DNA of 64,000 nt from Lysinibacillus agricola (GTDB lineage: Bacteria > Bacillota > Bacilli > Bacillales_A > Planococcaceae): NCBI RefSeq assembly GCF_016638705.1, contig NZ_CP067341.1, positions 499,501-563,500 on the forward strand, read 5' to 3'. Below, piece after piece: positions 35,596 through 43,945 of the stretch (position 1 is the first letter of the stretch; every line of letters starts with the position of its first letter). The notes below the pieces were generated by a model that worked only from the letters and a program-made list of their open reading frames with translations, was not told the origin of the DNA and ran no database searches. The position numbers and the translations under genes are program-made.

Positions 35596-36183
35596 TTTAA
35601 GCCCCCTTTTTTTTCTCTTATTTATAATAGTGCCTAGTCATATTTATGTCTAGGTAAGATGTGAAAATGATGAAATGACTCGTTTTTGTACTTCGTTTCT
35701 GTTAATTTCTTCTATTTGGACCGTTGTTTAAACGGGTGTCCAAACACCTGTACCTGTCGCTACGCTTTCGGCACAAAAGACATCTGCTGAAAGAAGTTAA
35801 AGCCTCCGGCGGATGTCACGGAGTCGAAAGGAGTTCTTAGGGGATGTTAGCCTAAAATCATCGCATCCATGCGATAACGGCTAACTGACCTGCATCGTGC
35901 AGGCCTAAGCACAAAGCCGATTCCGGACGCAATTATGCCGAGGCATAATTGATATGAATAAAATACTATTGGAATGACAATAAAAAAGTAGTGGAAGAGG
36001 CGTGTTAAGTAGCTTTTCTTTGAATAAGAAATATAGTAATAAAACAATTTTTACGAATGTTACAAGTCAAAGCATTTAAGCTTACACGATTGTAATGTAA
36101 TTGAAAGCCAATACGATAGAGTGTAATACATTATTTTGCGAGAATGTATATAGAAGCAAGAACAAGAAGCGGAGGAATACACA
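35596..36183. other. Intergenic region with dispersed structured repeat
   Basis: No supported gene. It holds the 155-bp repeat C (35798-35952) and the leader of the sigma factor gene. A hairpin-rich block fills most of 35740-35960. Confidence 0.55.
35798..35952. repeat. Dispersed structured repeat C, copy 1 (long form)
   Basis: Starts TAAAGCCTCCGGCGGATGTC and ends with the hairpin AATTATGCCGAGGCATAATT plus GA. The same outer blocks recur at 63409-63501 around a shorter, different centre. Inner hairpins here include GTTAGCC/GGCTAAC, CGCAT/ATGCG and CCTGCAT/GTGCAGG. It resembles REP/BIME-type or small mobile repeats. Confidence 0.75.
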
Positions 36184-36732
36184 ATGAATGAAAAATTAGA
36201 AGGCGTATATGAGGAATTTAATCGTTACATATACCACTTATGTTTAAAACTTACTCGCAATACTGTAGAAGCTGAAGATTTAATGCAAGAAGTATGGGTA
36301 AAAGTTGTGCGCTATGAGGATAGCGTTGCCGAGGTGGAGCATATTAAAGCTTGGCTTACAACAATTACAATGAATACATTTAGAGATCGCTACCGTAAAA
36401 AAGTACGACGTAGTAAATACATGATGAACCAACCTGAAACATTAGACGTACCGATTTTAGATTTGGTTCCCAATAATGATATTTCAACTGAAGAAAAAAT
36501 TGAAAAAGATATTGTTACTAAATTAGTACAGGATAAAATGGAGCAATTAGATGGAATCTATCGTAAAACATTATGGTATTTCTACATAGACCAATATTCA
36601 CTTGCTGAAATCTCTTCAATTATGAAAGTTTCAATTGGTACTGTGAAATCTCGTTTATTCCGTGCAAAAGCTCGTTTGAAAGAAATGCTTATGGCCGATG
36701 TATCAATAGTAGAGTCTGTGCTACCAGCATGA
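36184..36732 (+). CDS. ECF-type RNA polymerase sigma factor
   Basis: 182 residues. Sigma region 2 (NTVEAEDLMQEVWVKVVRYE, AWLTTITMNTFRDRYRKKVR) binds core polymerase and the -10 element; region 4 (LAEISSIMKVSIGTVKSRLF RAK) binds -35. ATG 36184 follows AGCGGAGGAA. No anti-sigma gene follows, only a terminator, which is unusual for ECF factors; its regulator must be elsewhere or lost. Target genes unknown. Confidence 0.9.
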   Translation: MNEKLEGVYEEFNRYIYHLCLKLTRNTVEAEDLMQEVWVKVVRYEDSVAEVEHIKAWLTTITMNTFRDRYRKKVRRSKYMMNQPETLDVPILDLVPNNDISTEEKIEKDIVTKLVQDKMEQLDGIYRKTLWYFYIDQYSLAEISSIMKVSIGTVKSRLFRAKARLKEMLMADVSIVESVLPA

Positions 36733-36797
36733 TAACATGCATTGGTCGCACTAAATAATTACTTAGACGGAAGTATTCGTTCGGCCAATCAAAAAAA

Positions 36798-36835
36798 GAT
36801 GCATTGCAAAATTACTTTGCGATGCATTTTTTTTT
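36798..36835 (+). terminator. Terminator of the sigma factor gene
   Basis: GATGCATTGCAAA pairs with TTTGCGATGCATT across 5 bases and runs into a long T tract. Confidence 0.85.
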
Positions 36836-36839
36836 GTGA

Positions 36840-36965
36840 ATTTTATCGTCGGTAGAGCAGCGAACATCGTCGGTGGAAGCCCCAGAATCGCTGATAGAAC
36901 TGCGAACAATGCCGATAGAAGCCGTGGAATAGCTGATAAAATCGCGAACATGGCCGGGAGATTCT
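36840..36965. repeat. Degenerate intergenic tandem repeat block 1
   Basis: Irregular copies of elements such as TCGCTGATAGAACTGCGAAC, ATGCCGATAGAAGCCGTGGA and ATAGCTGATAAAATCGCGAAC, about 33 bases apart (two half-units each). It begins a few bases after the sigma factor terminator and ends where the truncated amidohydrolase begins. Confidence 0.6.
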
Positions 36966-36989
36966 GCTTTTCCGCTGCTAGGACGCTCT

Positions 36990-37739
36990 CGTATTCATTA
37001 TCAAATTACAAATGGTGGCTTAACACCGAATATTGTTCCAGATACAGCAAATGTCTATTATTTCCTCCGTGGCGAAAATCGTGACGCCGTCAAAGATATA
37101 GAACGCAGACTGATTAAAGTGGCAACAGGGGCAGCGATGATGACAGAAACAGAGGTGCATGGGGGGCTGAAGGCAGGGTGTTACGATACATTACCAAATC
37201 TTACATTAAATGAGCAAATGTTGGCGCAGTGGAATGAGCTACCGCCATTATCCTTTACAGAGGACGAGCTTACTTTTGCAAAGTCGCTTCAAGCTTCATT
37301 AGATCCTTCTGTTCTGGCGGGTACTGCACAACAGTCTTTTGTCCCACAGGAAATTAATAGTAGTGGGATATTGTTAGAGCAGGTATTTCATATACCACAA
37401 ACTTTTCGCCAATCAATGCAAGGTTCTAGTGATTTAGGAGACGTTTCATGGATTGCGCCACTCGGTCAGGTATTTACGACTTGTGCTCCATATGGCGTCC
37501 AAGTGCATATTTGGCAAGCAACTGCTGCCTTTGGATCTTCGCTTGGCATGAAAGGGTATGCATTATGCGGCAAAGGCGATGGCAGGGGCTGCGCTTATTC
37601 TTTACTAAATCCGGCTGTTATTGAAAAAGCGAAGGAGGAATTTGAGAATTTAAAAGCTGGGAAACATTATGAATGCGGTATTCCAGAAGAAGTAAAAGCG
37701 CCAAATCGCTTTAAACCAAGTCTTAGGATGGGGGGATAA
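36990..37739 (+). pseudogene. M20 amidohydrolase (AbgB-like), 5'-truncated
   Basis: Open from about 36990 with HYQITNGGLTPNIVPDTANV and YYFLRG, the dimerisation-domain signature of aminobenzoyl-glutamate-hydrolase-like M20 peptidases, and continuing for about 240 residues to a natural-looking end with GDVSWIAPLGQVFTTCAPYG. The metal-binding N-terminal half (HxCGHD) is absent; the preceding bases are repeat block 1. An ATG at 37119 could start a 206-residue fragment, but it could not be catalytic. Confidence 0.75.
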
Positions 37740-37781
37740 ATCTCACTATTTTGATGCATGAAAAAGCGAATGCCCCAAACG

Positions 37782-37857
37782 CCTACCCTGAAACTGACTA
37801 GCCAAGACATACACACAATCCGAGGGGGCTAGTCAGTAAATCGGTGGGAAGGGTAGG
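37782..37857. repeat. Nested inverted repeats
   Basis: Outer arms CCTACCCT (37782) and AGGGTAGG (37850) enclose inner arms CTGACTAGCC (37794) and GGCTAGTCAG (37827), all perfect. No T-run follows. It lies just after the truncated amidohydrolase; perhaps a terminator-like or MITE relic. Confidence 0.55.
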
Positions 37858-37907
37858 GGGATTAACCATTTAAAGGCCTCACCAAAAAATTGAGCCAAAA
37901 GAAAAAG

Positions 37908-37946
37908 CACCTTAAAAAGTTAGAGGCATGTCTAACTTTTTAGGTG
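37908..37946 (-). terminator. Terminator of the Spx-like/MarR unit
   Basis: CACCTTAAAAAGTTAG pairs with CTAACTTTTTAGGTG across an 8-base loop; on the minus strand it is followed by a T-rich run. It lies 15 bases past the marR stop. Confidence 0.75.
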
Positions 37947-37960
37947 TGAAAATGAAGCTT

Positions 37961-38404
37961 TTATTCATGGCGCGTAGAATCAGTGTTGAGTAATTTGGAG
38001 AAAATATCACGTAATGTTTGTACTTCCTCAGCTGAGAGCATACCAAACATATTGTTGATAATTTCGCTAACTTGTTGACGAGATTCTTCTAAAATATCTT
38101 CGCCATCCGTTGTAATTTTCAATTGAGAAGCTCGCCGATCTGTCGCATGCTGTGTTTTTTCAATAAAGCCAGCATTAATAAGCTTACTTGTTAAAACAGT
38201 GACACCACCTGTCGTCACTTTTAACCGATCAGCAATGGCAGAAGGGCGCTTTGGTCCCTCCTGCGATAAGAAGTCTAAAATTAAAATATGGGATTTTGAA
38301 AAGCCGAGTACATTATGATTATTCCACTCGTTTGCCCACTTACGCTCAATAGAAGAAACCACTTCAAACAATGAGGTAATGGCTCTTTGTTTTTCTTGAT
38401 CCAT
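37961..38404 (-). CDS. MarR-family regulator, second of an Spx-like/MarR pair
   Basis: 147 residues. MarR winged helix (RPSAIADRLKVTTGGVTVLTSK, then TDRRASQLKIT wing). It lies 23 bases downstream of the Spx-like gene. Two matching 12-bp palindromes in the leader of the pair are good candidates for its own binding sites, making an autoregulated unit. Ligand unknown. Confidence 0.87.
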   Translation of the reverse strand: MDQEKQRAITSLFEVVSSIERKWANEWNNHNVLGFSKSHILILDFLSQEGPKRPSAIADRLKVTTGGVTVLTSKLINAGFIEKTQHATDRRASQLKITTDGEDILEESRQQVSEIINNMFGMLSAEEVQTLRDIFSKLLNTDSTRHE

Positions 38405-38427
38405 ATAAGGTCATCTCCAAAACTGTT

Positions 38428-38832
38428 TTAACTTTCTTGTGCCAATCTTGTCATTGCATTTAATTCATAAGCACGTACTTTGCGTGGAATAAAACGACGG
38501 ATGTCCATCTCATTGTACCCAACTTGAATACGTTTTTCATCAATTAAGATAGGGCTACGTAGCATTCTTGGATGTGCTTGGATTATTGCATACAACTCTT
38601 GAATAGAGAGCTGATCAATATCAATATTTAGATTTTTAAAATCGTTTGAGTTAGTTGCAATAATTTCGTCTGTTCCATCTTCTGTCATGCTTAAAATTTC
38701 TTTAAATTCAGCAAGTGTAAGTGGATGTGAAGTTATACGTTTTTCTTTATATTCGATATTGTGATCTTTTAACCATTTTAATGCTTTTCTGGATGAAGAA
38801 CAGCTCGCTTGTGAATAAATTGTAACTGTCAT
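38428..38832 (-). CDS. Spx-family regulator with CxxS in place of CxxC
   Basis: 134 residues, collinear with Spx of bacilli (ArsC-like thioredoxin fold, conserved TEDGTDEII, HPRMLRSPILIDEKR and VGYNEMDIRRFIPRKVR). Spx binds the RNA polymerase alpha C-terminal domain and senses disulfide stress through C10-x-x-C13. Here the site is Cys11-Ser-Ser-Ser14, so the resolving cysteine is missing and the usual intramolecular disulfide cannot form. It is probably a paralog with thiol-independent or mixed-disulfide control; a canonical Spx is expected elsewhere. First gene of a unit with marR. Confidence 0.85.
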   Translation of the reverse strand: MTVTIYSQASCSSSRKALKWLKDHNIEYKEKRITSHPLTLAEFKEILSMTEDGTDEIIATNSNDFKNLNIDIDQLSIQELYAIIQAHPRMLRSPILIDEKRIQVGYNEMDIRRFIPRKVRAYELNAMTRLAQES

Positions 38833-38877
38833 TCTTCATTCCCCGCTTTCTTTTTTAGGATTATATTTTATATATAT

Positions 38878-38922
38878 CTTATTAGTAAGTTTAATAGGTT
38901 ATACATATATCTTACTAGTAAG
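38878..38922. promoter_or_regulatory. Twin 12-bp palindromes upstream of the Spx-like gene
   Basis: CTTATTAGTAAG (38878-38889) and CTTACTAGTAAG (38911-38922) are 33 bp apart centre to centre, about three helical turns. They lie 46-90 bp upstream of the Spx-like start. Their form suits a MarR-family dimer, most simply the MarR encoded in the same unit. Confidence 0.6.
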
Positions 38923-39196
38923 CTACTTATAAATCAATAGTTATTTGAAAAAAATTCAAATAGAAATGATATTTTTTCAACTACACTAAAATATACGCAT
39001 AAAAGAGCGAAAAGTTTCGCAATTTCAGCTTACAATGATGTAAGTTTACTCAATATTAATAATAGATGCTCATGGAATAAGGAGAGCTGTCCTAATCTGA
39101 TTTAAATGTGATTATTGTTAATCCACTGATTATTAATATGATTGAATGCAGGTTTTTATGCATAGATAAATAAATTTTTGTTTGGAGTTTAGAGAA

Positions 39197-39437
39197 AGAC
39201 GGTTCCCAAAAGCCTCGGGTAGGTCAGAGAAGCGCTCGGGTATGCCGGGGAACTGATCGGGTGGTCAGGAGAAGTGCTCATGTAGGCTGGGGAACTGATC
39301 GGGTAAGCGGGAGAAGTGCTCAGGTAGGCTGGGGAACTGATCGGGTAGGCCAGAGAAGTGTTCAGGTATGCCGGGGAACTGATCGGGTAGTCAGAAAAAC
39401 TGCTCTGGCACCCCGAAGAACTGCTCAGGTAAGAGTC
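39197..39437. repeat. Degenerate intergenic tandem repeat block 2
   Basis: About eleven imperfect 21-bp units of the type GGGGAACTGATCGGGTAGGC, alternating with GGAGAAGTGCTCAGGTAGGC. GC-rich relative to its surroundings. The open frames here on both strands arise because the unit is 21 bp; they are not credible genes. Confidence 0.8.
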
Positions 39438-39463
39438 CATGTCCCACTTTCAGTCACTAAAAA

Positions 39464-39510
39464 GAGGGCAGCCCCCGAGTGATTCATGCATCACATCGGT
39501 AACTGCCCTC
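39464..39510 (-). terminator. Terminator of the ABC-F gene
   Basis: GAGGGCAG (39464) pairs with CTGCCCTC (39503) with a structured loop; on the minus strand it is followed by TTTTTAG. It lies 14 bases past the ABC-F stop. Confidence 0.75.
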
Positions 39511-39523
39511 ATTAATAATATTT

Positions 39524-41089
39524 CTAGCTTTGTTGTCCAGAAGTAAACCAGTCTTGGACATCCCAAACTTTTGTTGCTAAATCTTCATAGAAGTCAGGTT
39601 CATGGCTTACTAGTACAATTGTGCCTTTAAATTCTTTCATGGCACGCTTTAGCTCATCTTTTGCATCGACATCCAAGTGGTTTGTCGGTTCGTCAAATAG
39701 AAGCCAGTTTGCTTCTTCCATCATTAGCTTACATAAACGTACCTTTGCTTGCTCACCACCAGATAAAGAATTAAGTGGGCGAGTAATATGATCCGTTTTT
39801 AGTCCTGCGCGTGCTAATGCTGCACGTACTTGTGCTTGCTCCATAGAAGGGAAGGCATTCCAGACATCATCAATAGGTGTAATTTTTTCAGCTTTTACTT
39901 CTTGTTCGAAGTAAGATGGGTAAAGATAGTCACCGCGAATCACTTTTCCATCTAGCGGATTGATTTTACCTAGCATCGTTTTTAATAATGTTGATTTACC
40001 GACACCATTCATACCGACTAGAGCAATTTTTTCCCCACGTTCAATAGCGAATGTAAGTGGAGGAAGTAACGGCTTGTCCTTGTCGTATCCAATGACTAAG
40101 TTTTCAGCCTCTACTACATAACGACCAGAAGAACGTGCCTCTTTAAAACCAAATTCTGGCTTTACAGCTGTTTCAGGACGGTCGATACGCTCTAAGCGGT
40201 CAAGCTGCTTGGAGCGAGATTTTGCACGACCAGTAGTTGAGTAGCGCGCTTTATTCTTCGCAATAAAATCTTCTTGTTTTTTAATGAATTCCTGTTGTTT
40301 TTCATAGGCATCGATATGTTGACGTTTATTGATTTCAGCAAGCTCTAAAAACTTTTCATATGTCGCTGTATAGCGAGTCAATTTTGAAAATTCTAGTTGG
40401 AAGATAACATCCACCGTTTCATTCATAAACTCTGTATCATGCGAAATTAATAAGAAAGCGTGTGGATAGTTCTTTAAATAGTTTTTCAACCATGTAATAT
40501 GCTCTTCATCAAGATAGTTCGTCGGCTCATCTAGTAACAATACTTTTGGCTTTTCAAGTAATAGCTTGGCTAGTAAAACCTTTGTACGTTGACCACCTGA
40601 AAGAGCAGCGACATCACGGTCTAAGCCGATTGCGTCAAGCCCAAGACCTCGTGCAACCTCATCAATTTTCATATCAAGCGAATAGAAATCACCTGCATCC
40701 AGAGCATCTTGCACCTCAGCCATTTGCTCTAGTAAAACTTCTAATTCTTCAGGCGTTGCTTCAGCCATTTTTCCTGTAATTTCATTGAGCTCTTCTTCTT
40801 TTTTATATAAAGGAAGGAAAGCGTCACGTAATGCATCACGCATAGTTCGGCCAGCTGTCAATACAGTATGCTGATCTAAATAACCATAATGCGTTCCTGG
40901 AAGCCATTCAACCTTCCCAGTATCGTGGATTGCTTGGCCCGTAATGATGCCCATTAATGTTGACTTACCAACACCATTTGCACCTACAAGACCAATATGA
41001 TCACCTTCAACTAAACGAAAGGAGACATCTTTAAAAAGCATGCGGTCACCGAATGAATGACCTAAATTTTCAACTGTTAATATTGCCAT
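39524..41089 (-). CDS. ABC-F family ATPase
   Basis: 521 residues from ATG 41089, which follows GGAGGAAC; the frame extends to 41113 but that start lacks support. Two ABC domains without membrane segments: Walker A GANGVGKST and GMNGVGKST, signatures LSGGQRTKV and LSGGEQAKV, Walker B VLLLDEPTNYLD and WLLFDEPTNHLD. The interdomain linker (about residues 240-310) is helical and charged (KKQEDFIAKNKARYSTTGRA). ABC-F proteins act on ribosomes, as translation factors or in antibiotic protection; this one fits the YbiT/YkpA-like housekeeping group better than resistance types. Confidence 0.9.
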   Translation of the reverse strand: MAILTVENLGHSFGDRMLFKDVSFRLVEGDHIGLVGANGVGKSTLMGIITGQAIHDTGKVEWLPGTHYGYLDQHTVLTAGRTMRDALRDAFLPLYKKEEELNEITGKMAEATPEELEVLLEQMAEVQDALDAGDFYSLDMKIDEVARGLGLDAIGLDRDVAALSGGQRTKVLLAKLLLEKPKVLLLDEPTNYLDEEHITWLKNYLKNYPHAFLLISHDTEFMNETVDVIFQLEFSKLTRYTATYEKFLELAEINKRQHIDAYEKQQEFIKKQEDFIAKNKARYSTTGRAKSRSKQLDRLERIDRPETAVKPEFGFKEARSSGRYVVEAENLVIGYDKDKPLLPPLTFAIERGEKIALVGMNGVGKSTLLKTMLGKINPLDGKVIRGDYLYPSYFEQEVKAEKITPIDDVWNAFPSMEQAQVRAALARAGLKTDHITRPLNSLSGGEQAKVRLCKLMMEEANWLLFDEPTNHLDVDAKDELKRAMKEFKGTIVLVSHEPDFYEDLATKVWDVQDWFTSGQQS

Positions 41090-41183
41090 ATATGTTCCTC
41101 CAAATAAAATCAATACATTTTTGTAAAATAGTTGCCGTCTTCCTACAAAGACAGCTATGCGTTTTTAATTGCGCTAGATATTT

Positions 41184-41369
41184 TTAAAGCTCTGCTAATT
41201 GTTTATTTAATTCCGCTAGCTTCGCTTCCATATTCGCAAGGCGTTGCTCTGCATTTGCCACTTGGTCATTATGACCTGTCGATTCAAGTTTTTCAATGTC
41301 GCCTTGTAAATTCATATAATCCATTTTTAGCTCTTTAATTTGATATTCAATATCACTTTTTGATGGCAT
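41184..41369 (-). CDS. SE1561-family small coiled-coil protein
   Basis: 61 residues, almost entirely a charged coiled coil (IEYQIKELKMDYMNLQGDIE, RLANMEAKLAELNKQLAEL). ATG follows AAAGGAGCAATCATC. I recognise it as the SE1561-type small protein conserved in bacilli and staphylococci, function unknown. It lies upstream of the ABC-F gene on the same strand. Confidence 0.75.
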   Translation of the reverse strand: MPSKSDIEYQIKELKMDYMNLQGDIEKLESTGHNDQVANAEQRLANMEAKLAELNKQLAEL

Positions 41370-41561
41370 GATGATTGCTCCTTTATTTGTATATTTGTAT
41401 AACGAATGCGTGTAAAAGCGATGGAGGTTTTTTTATCCCCCCACCGCTTATTAGTTAAAATCAATCGGGTACTTATTTGGTTTGAAATTCACTGATGCTA
41501 CACCTGTAAGTAGGGGTGAAAAATTCTACTATATTGTATCATATCCACCTTCAAAGAATCA

Positions 41562-42608
41562 CTAAGTAGAAGCGATATTGTGTCGATCGTAAGCGAAATC
41601 TAAAAGTAATGACTGTAGTGCTTCATTGTTACTTGTAAGATTGAGCTGACGTTGTTTTTTTACAGCTCGTTCACTTCGAGCCTCATGTAATAGAAATTCC
41701 ATTACAGCATTTTGAATTTGTGATTGCTTCATTTTGCGACCAAGTCCAAGGTGAATAAAGCCATTCTGTTCGCGAGGGAAGGCGTGTAATAGCTCAGCCT
41801 CTGTTTGTGCAAGTGTAATACAAGGTACGCCATAAGAGGCAATTTTATAAGGTGTATAGTTAGCATTACAAATAATAACATCCGCTTTTGGCAATAGTTT
41901 TAGGAGTGCGTTTTTATCACGAAGAATGGCAGTATTACGACGACTGAGCACCATCATTTGCAAATCATCTGTTGCATGTCGATAGCTATCATCAATCATC
42001 ACTGTAATTTGTAGTGGAATTTGTAGCTGCGTTAAGTGTCGAAGAGTACGGTAGGTTAAGTTATGCTCGTCCCCATCCTCAAAAGCAACAACGATATGAG
42101 GAGGGTTTTCAGGTGTTTTATTGTCTGGTCTATCATCAAAATTCTGGTAAGCTTTTGGTAATGCAAAGTTGAAGCTACCACCAATATATTGAGATGGTAA
42201 ATAGTCTTTAACTTCTTGATAGAGTGCTAGCAATACGCAGTCACAGGCTTGACCACCCTCACCAAGATCATCAAAATGAATGATTGTTTTACAGAACGGT
42301 CGTAAATTTTGTACTTGCCAGCTTTCAGAGTTACGGCCATCTCTTACAATTAAATCAGGCTGAATTCCTTTCATTTGCTTTGGTAGCTCGTCGAAATGTT
42401 CAAATAAGATCGGCGAGAGATTTTCATTCATTAAAGTTTGAATCCCATCATTTGAAGGGGTTTTTACAAATATGAAAACTTTCTCATTTGCAAGAAGCTT
42501 TGCCAGCGTTGCAACCCGTTCAAAAGGATACAGCCCTTTATCAATACAGCTTTCAATAATGAAAACAATCGTTTTTTTCAGTTCCGTTGCTTGAATTTCG
42601 TTTTGCAA
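41562..42608 (-). CDS. SpsG/PseG-like glycosyltransferase-fold protein
   Basis: 348 residues, soluble, two Rossmann-like halves. The N-terminal part has ESCIDKGLYPFERVATLAKLL, the G-x-G-H-F-like entry of the SpsG/PseG nucleotide-sugar hydrolase group in altered form. The C-terminal part has ADVIICNANYTPYKIASYGV PCITL and a later FIHLGLGRKM, the GT-B style donor-site region also seen in PseG and MurG. Proposed role in spore-coat or surface polysaccharide synthesis; substrate and activity are unknown. Single gene, with no other sps gene nearby. Confidence 0.6.
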   Translation of the reverse strand: MQNEIQATELKKTIVFIIESCIDKGLYPFERVATLAKLLANEKVFIFVKTPSNDGIQTLMNENLSPILFEHFDELPKQMKGIQPDLIVRDGRNSESWQVQNLRPFCKTIIHFDDLGEGGQACDCVLLALYQEVKDYLPSQYIGGSFNFALPKAYQNFDDRPDNKTPENPPHIVVAFEDGDEHNLTYRTLRHLTQLQIPLQITVMIDDSYRHATDDLQMMVLSRRNTAILRDKNALLKLLPKADVIICNANYTPYKIASYGVPCITLAQTEAELLHAFPREQNGFIHLGLGRKMKQSQIQNAVMEFLLHEARSERAVKKQRQLNLTSNNEALQSLLLDFAYDRHNIAST

Positions 42609-42840
42609 ATGTATCCCATCCTTTCGTCTGTCTATTTAAACTATGGTGAATAATGGGCAAGTATGTGTAAAAAATTAGGATTAGATAAATTATGACATAA
42701 TGTGAAATGCGGGATTCTATAAACGGGTGGCCTCTTCTAAATAGATTTTCAAAACTTACAAATTAAATGAGTAAGAGCTCCTTCATTGACCGATAAATAA
42801 AGTAGAGCTTGTGGGAAGATAAATAAGATTGTTTTAAGAT

Positions 42841-42873
42841 GTTCGTTCCAGCGGTGTGACTACTGGAGCGAAC
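42841..42873. other. Hairpin upstream of the NAD(P)-binding protein gene
   Basis: GTTCGTTCCAG pairs with CTGGAGCGAAC across 11 bases, 25 bases before the start codon of the next gene. No T-run, so a leader structure or a protein-binding site is more likely than a terminator. Confidence 0.4.
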
Positions 42874-42897
42874 GGAGCTTAGAAAGGGGTACGACCA

Positions 42898-43743
42898 ATG
42901 GGAATGCGCGCAGCGATTGTTGTAGGAGCTACTGGATTAACAGGTACCTCTCTTGTAGAACAATTATGTGAAAATGATGAATATGTTTCAGTTACGGTGA
43001 TTGCACGAAGAAAGCCAGCATTTACGCATCCAAAGTTAGAAGTAAAAATCCGTAATCTTGATACTTTAGAGGAAAAAGATATCGAATTTGCACATGAACT
43101 TTATTGTTGTTTAGGGACAACGATTAAAAAGGCAGGATCTCGTGAGGCATTTGAGAAAGTGGATTTTGAATATCCGCTAGCTATCGCCTCGTTAGCAAAA
43201 AAACGAGGAATCCCACATATGCTTGTCATTACAGCAATGGGGGCAAATGAAAATTCTCCAATTTACTATAATCGAGTAAAAGGAAAGCTTGAACATGATC
43301 TTATGGAGCTAGGCTTACAAAGACTTTCTATTATTCGCCCATCCTTATTAATTGGGGAGAGGGAGGAGTTTCGCTTAGGTGAAAAGGCGGGAGAGAAAGT
43401 TTTAAAGTTAGTAAAGCCATTATTAGTTGGACCATTAAAGCGTTCAAGAGCGATAGAAGCCTCCCAAGTTGCAAAGGCGATGATCGTGATCGCGCTATAT
43501 GGCAATAAACAGCCTGTGACAATTTATCAATCTCAGGAATTGGCTAAGTTAGATTTTCCTGAAACACAGGATGAAGATGTTTCGCGAGAGAAATTATTTA
43601 ATTGGGATAAGCACAAATTACCGAGTTCTAGCGATGAAGGAGATAAAGTAAATCAAGAAGTCGTGATTAATCGAGATAAATATAAAATAGAAGAAACCGT
43701 TGTAGATAAAGAAGTAAAATTCCAACATCGTAGGGATAGATAA
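42898..43743 (+). CDS. NAD(P)H-binding, HTATIP2-like oxidoreductase
   Basis: 281 residues, atypical short-chain dehydrogenase. Dinucleotide motif VVGATGLTG (residues 8-16); YCCLGTTIKKAG; YYNRVKGKLE with the active-site Tyr/Lys pair in YNRVKGK; and SIIRPSLLIGER. This matches the HTATIP2/YbjT-like group with unknown substrates. After residue 215 there is a charged, low-complexity tail (DEDVSREKLFNWDKHKLP...) not typical of the family. ATG 42898 follows AAAGGGGT. A terminator follows at 43849. Confidence 0.8.
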   Translation: MGMRAAIVVGATGLTGTSLVEQLCENDEYVSVTVIARRKPAFTHPKLEVKIRNLDTLEEKDIEFAHELYCCLGTTIKKAGSREAFEKVDFEYPLAIASLAKKRGIPHMLVITAMGANENSPIYYNRVKGKLEHDLMELGLQRLSIIRPSLLIGEREEFRLGEKAGEKVLKLVKPLLVGPLKRSRAIEASQVAKAMIVIALYGNKQPVTIYQSQELAKLDFPETQDEDVSREKLFNWDKHKLPSSSDEGDKVNQEVVINRDKYKIEETVVDKEVKFQHRRDR

Positions 43744-43791
43744 AGGTTCATCATCGAGATTGGGAATTATCTTTATGTATTCAATGCAGAC

Positions 43792-43835
43792 AAGTTGATC
43801 TTCGTTACGACTGGGCGACTTCTTGGGGACCAGCG
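43792..43835. repeat. Dispersed repeat A, copy 2
   Basis: Second copy of the 44-base repeat at 16778-16821. It lies between the stop of the NAD(P)-binding protein gene and its terminator. Confidence 0.75.
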
Positions 43836-43848
43836 TCACAGATGAGAC

Positions 43849-43880
43849 CGCCTAACTTTACTGGTTGGGCGTTTTCTTTT
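43849..43880 (+). terminator. Terminator of the NAD(P)-binding protein gene
   Basis: CGCCTAAC pairs with GTTGGGCG (one G-T pair) across a 7-base loop, followed by TTTTCTTTT. Confidence 0.75.
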
Positions 43881-43945
43881 ATAGTTCTAACTATTTGAAC
43901 GTCCATACATTAGGACAGTAAAGTGAATACTTGAGCAGAGTAGGA

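Larger units (their letters stand above)
34504..35660 (-). mobile_element. IS3-like element with conserved layout but no DDE triad
   Basis: orfA and orfB are arranged as in IS3, with a TTTAAAAAG slippery tract in orfA before its stop, so a -1 shift would give an OrfAB fusion (via KKGYYHIRTQIAETDVIEYI). Candidate ends are weak: TTAGACACAAAA near 34504 and CTAGACATAAAT (complement) near 35655 share about 11 of 16 bases. Exact boundaries are therefore uncertain. Confidence 0.5.

Noticed and set aside
39189..39482. 83- and 73-codon ORFs on opposite strands with repeated short motifs
   Set aside because: By-products of the degenerate 21-bp repeat block after the ABC-F terminator.
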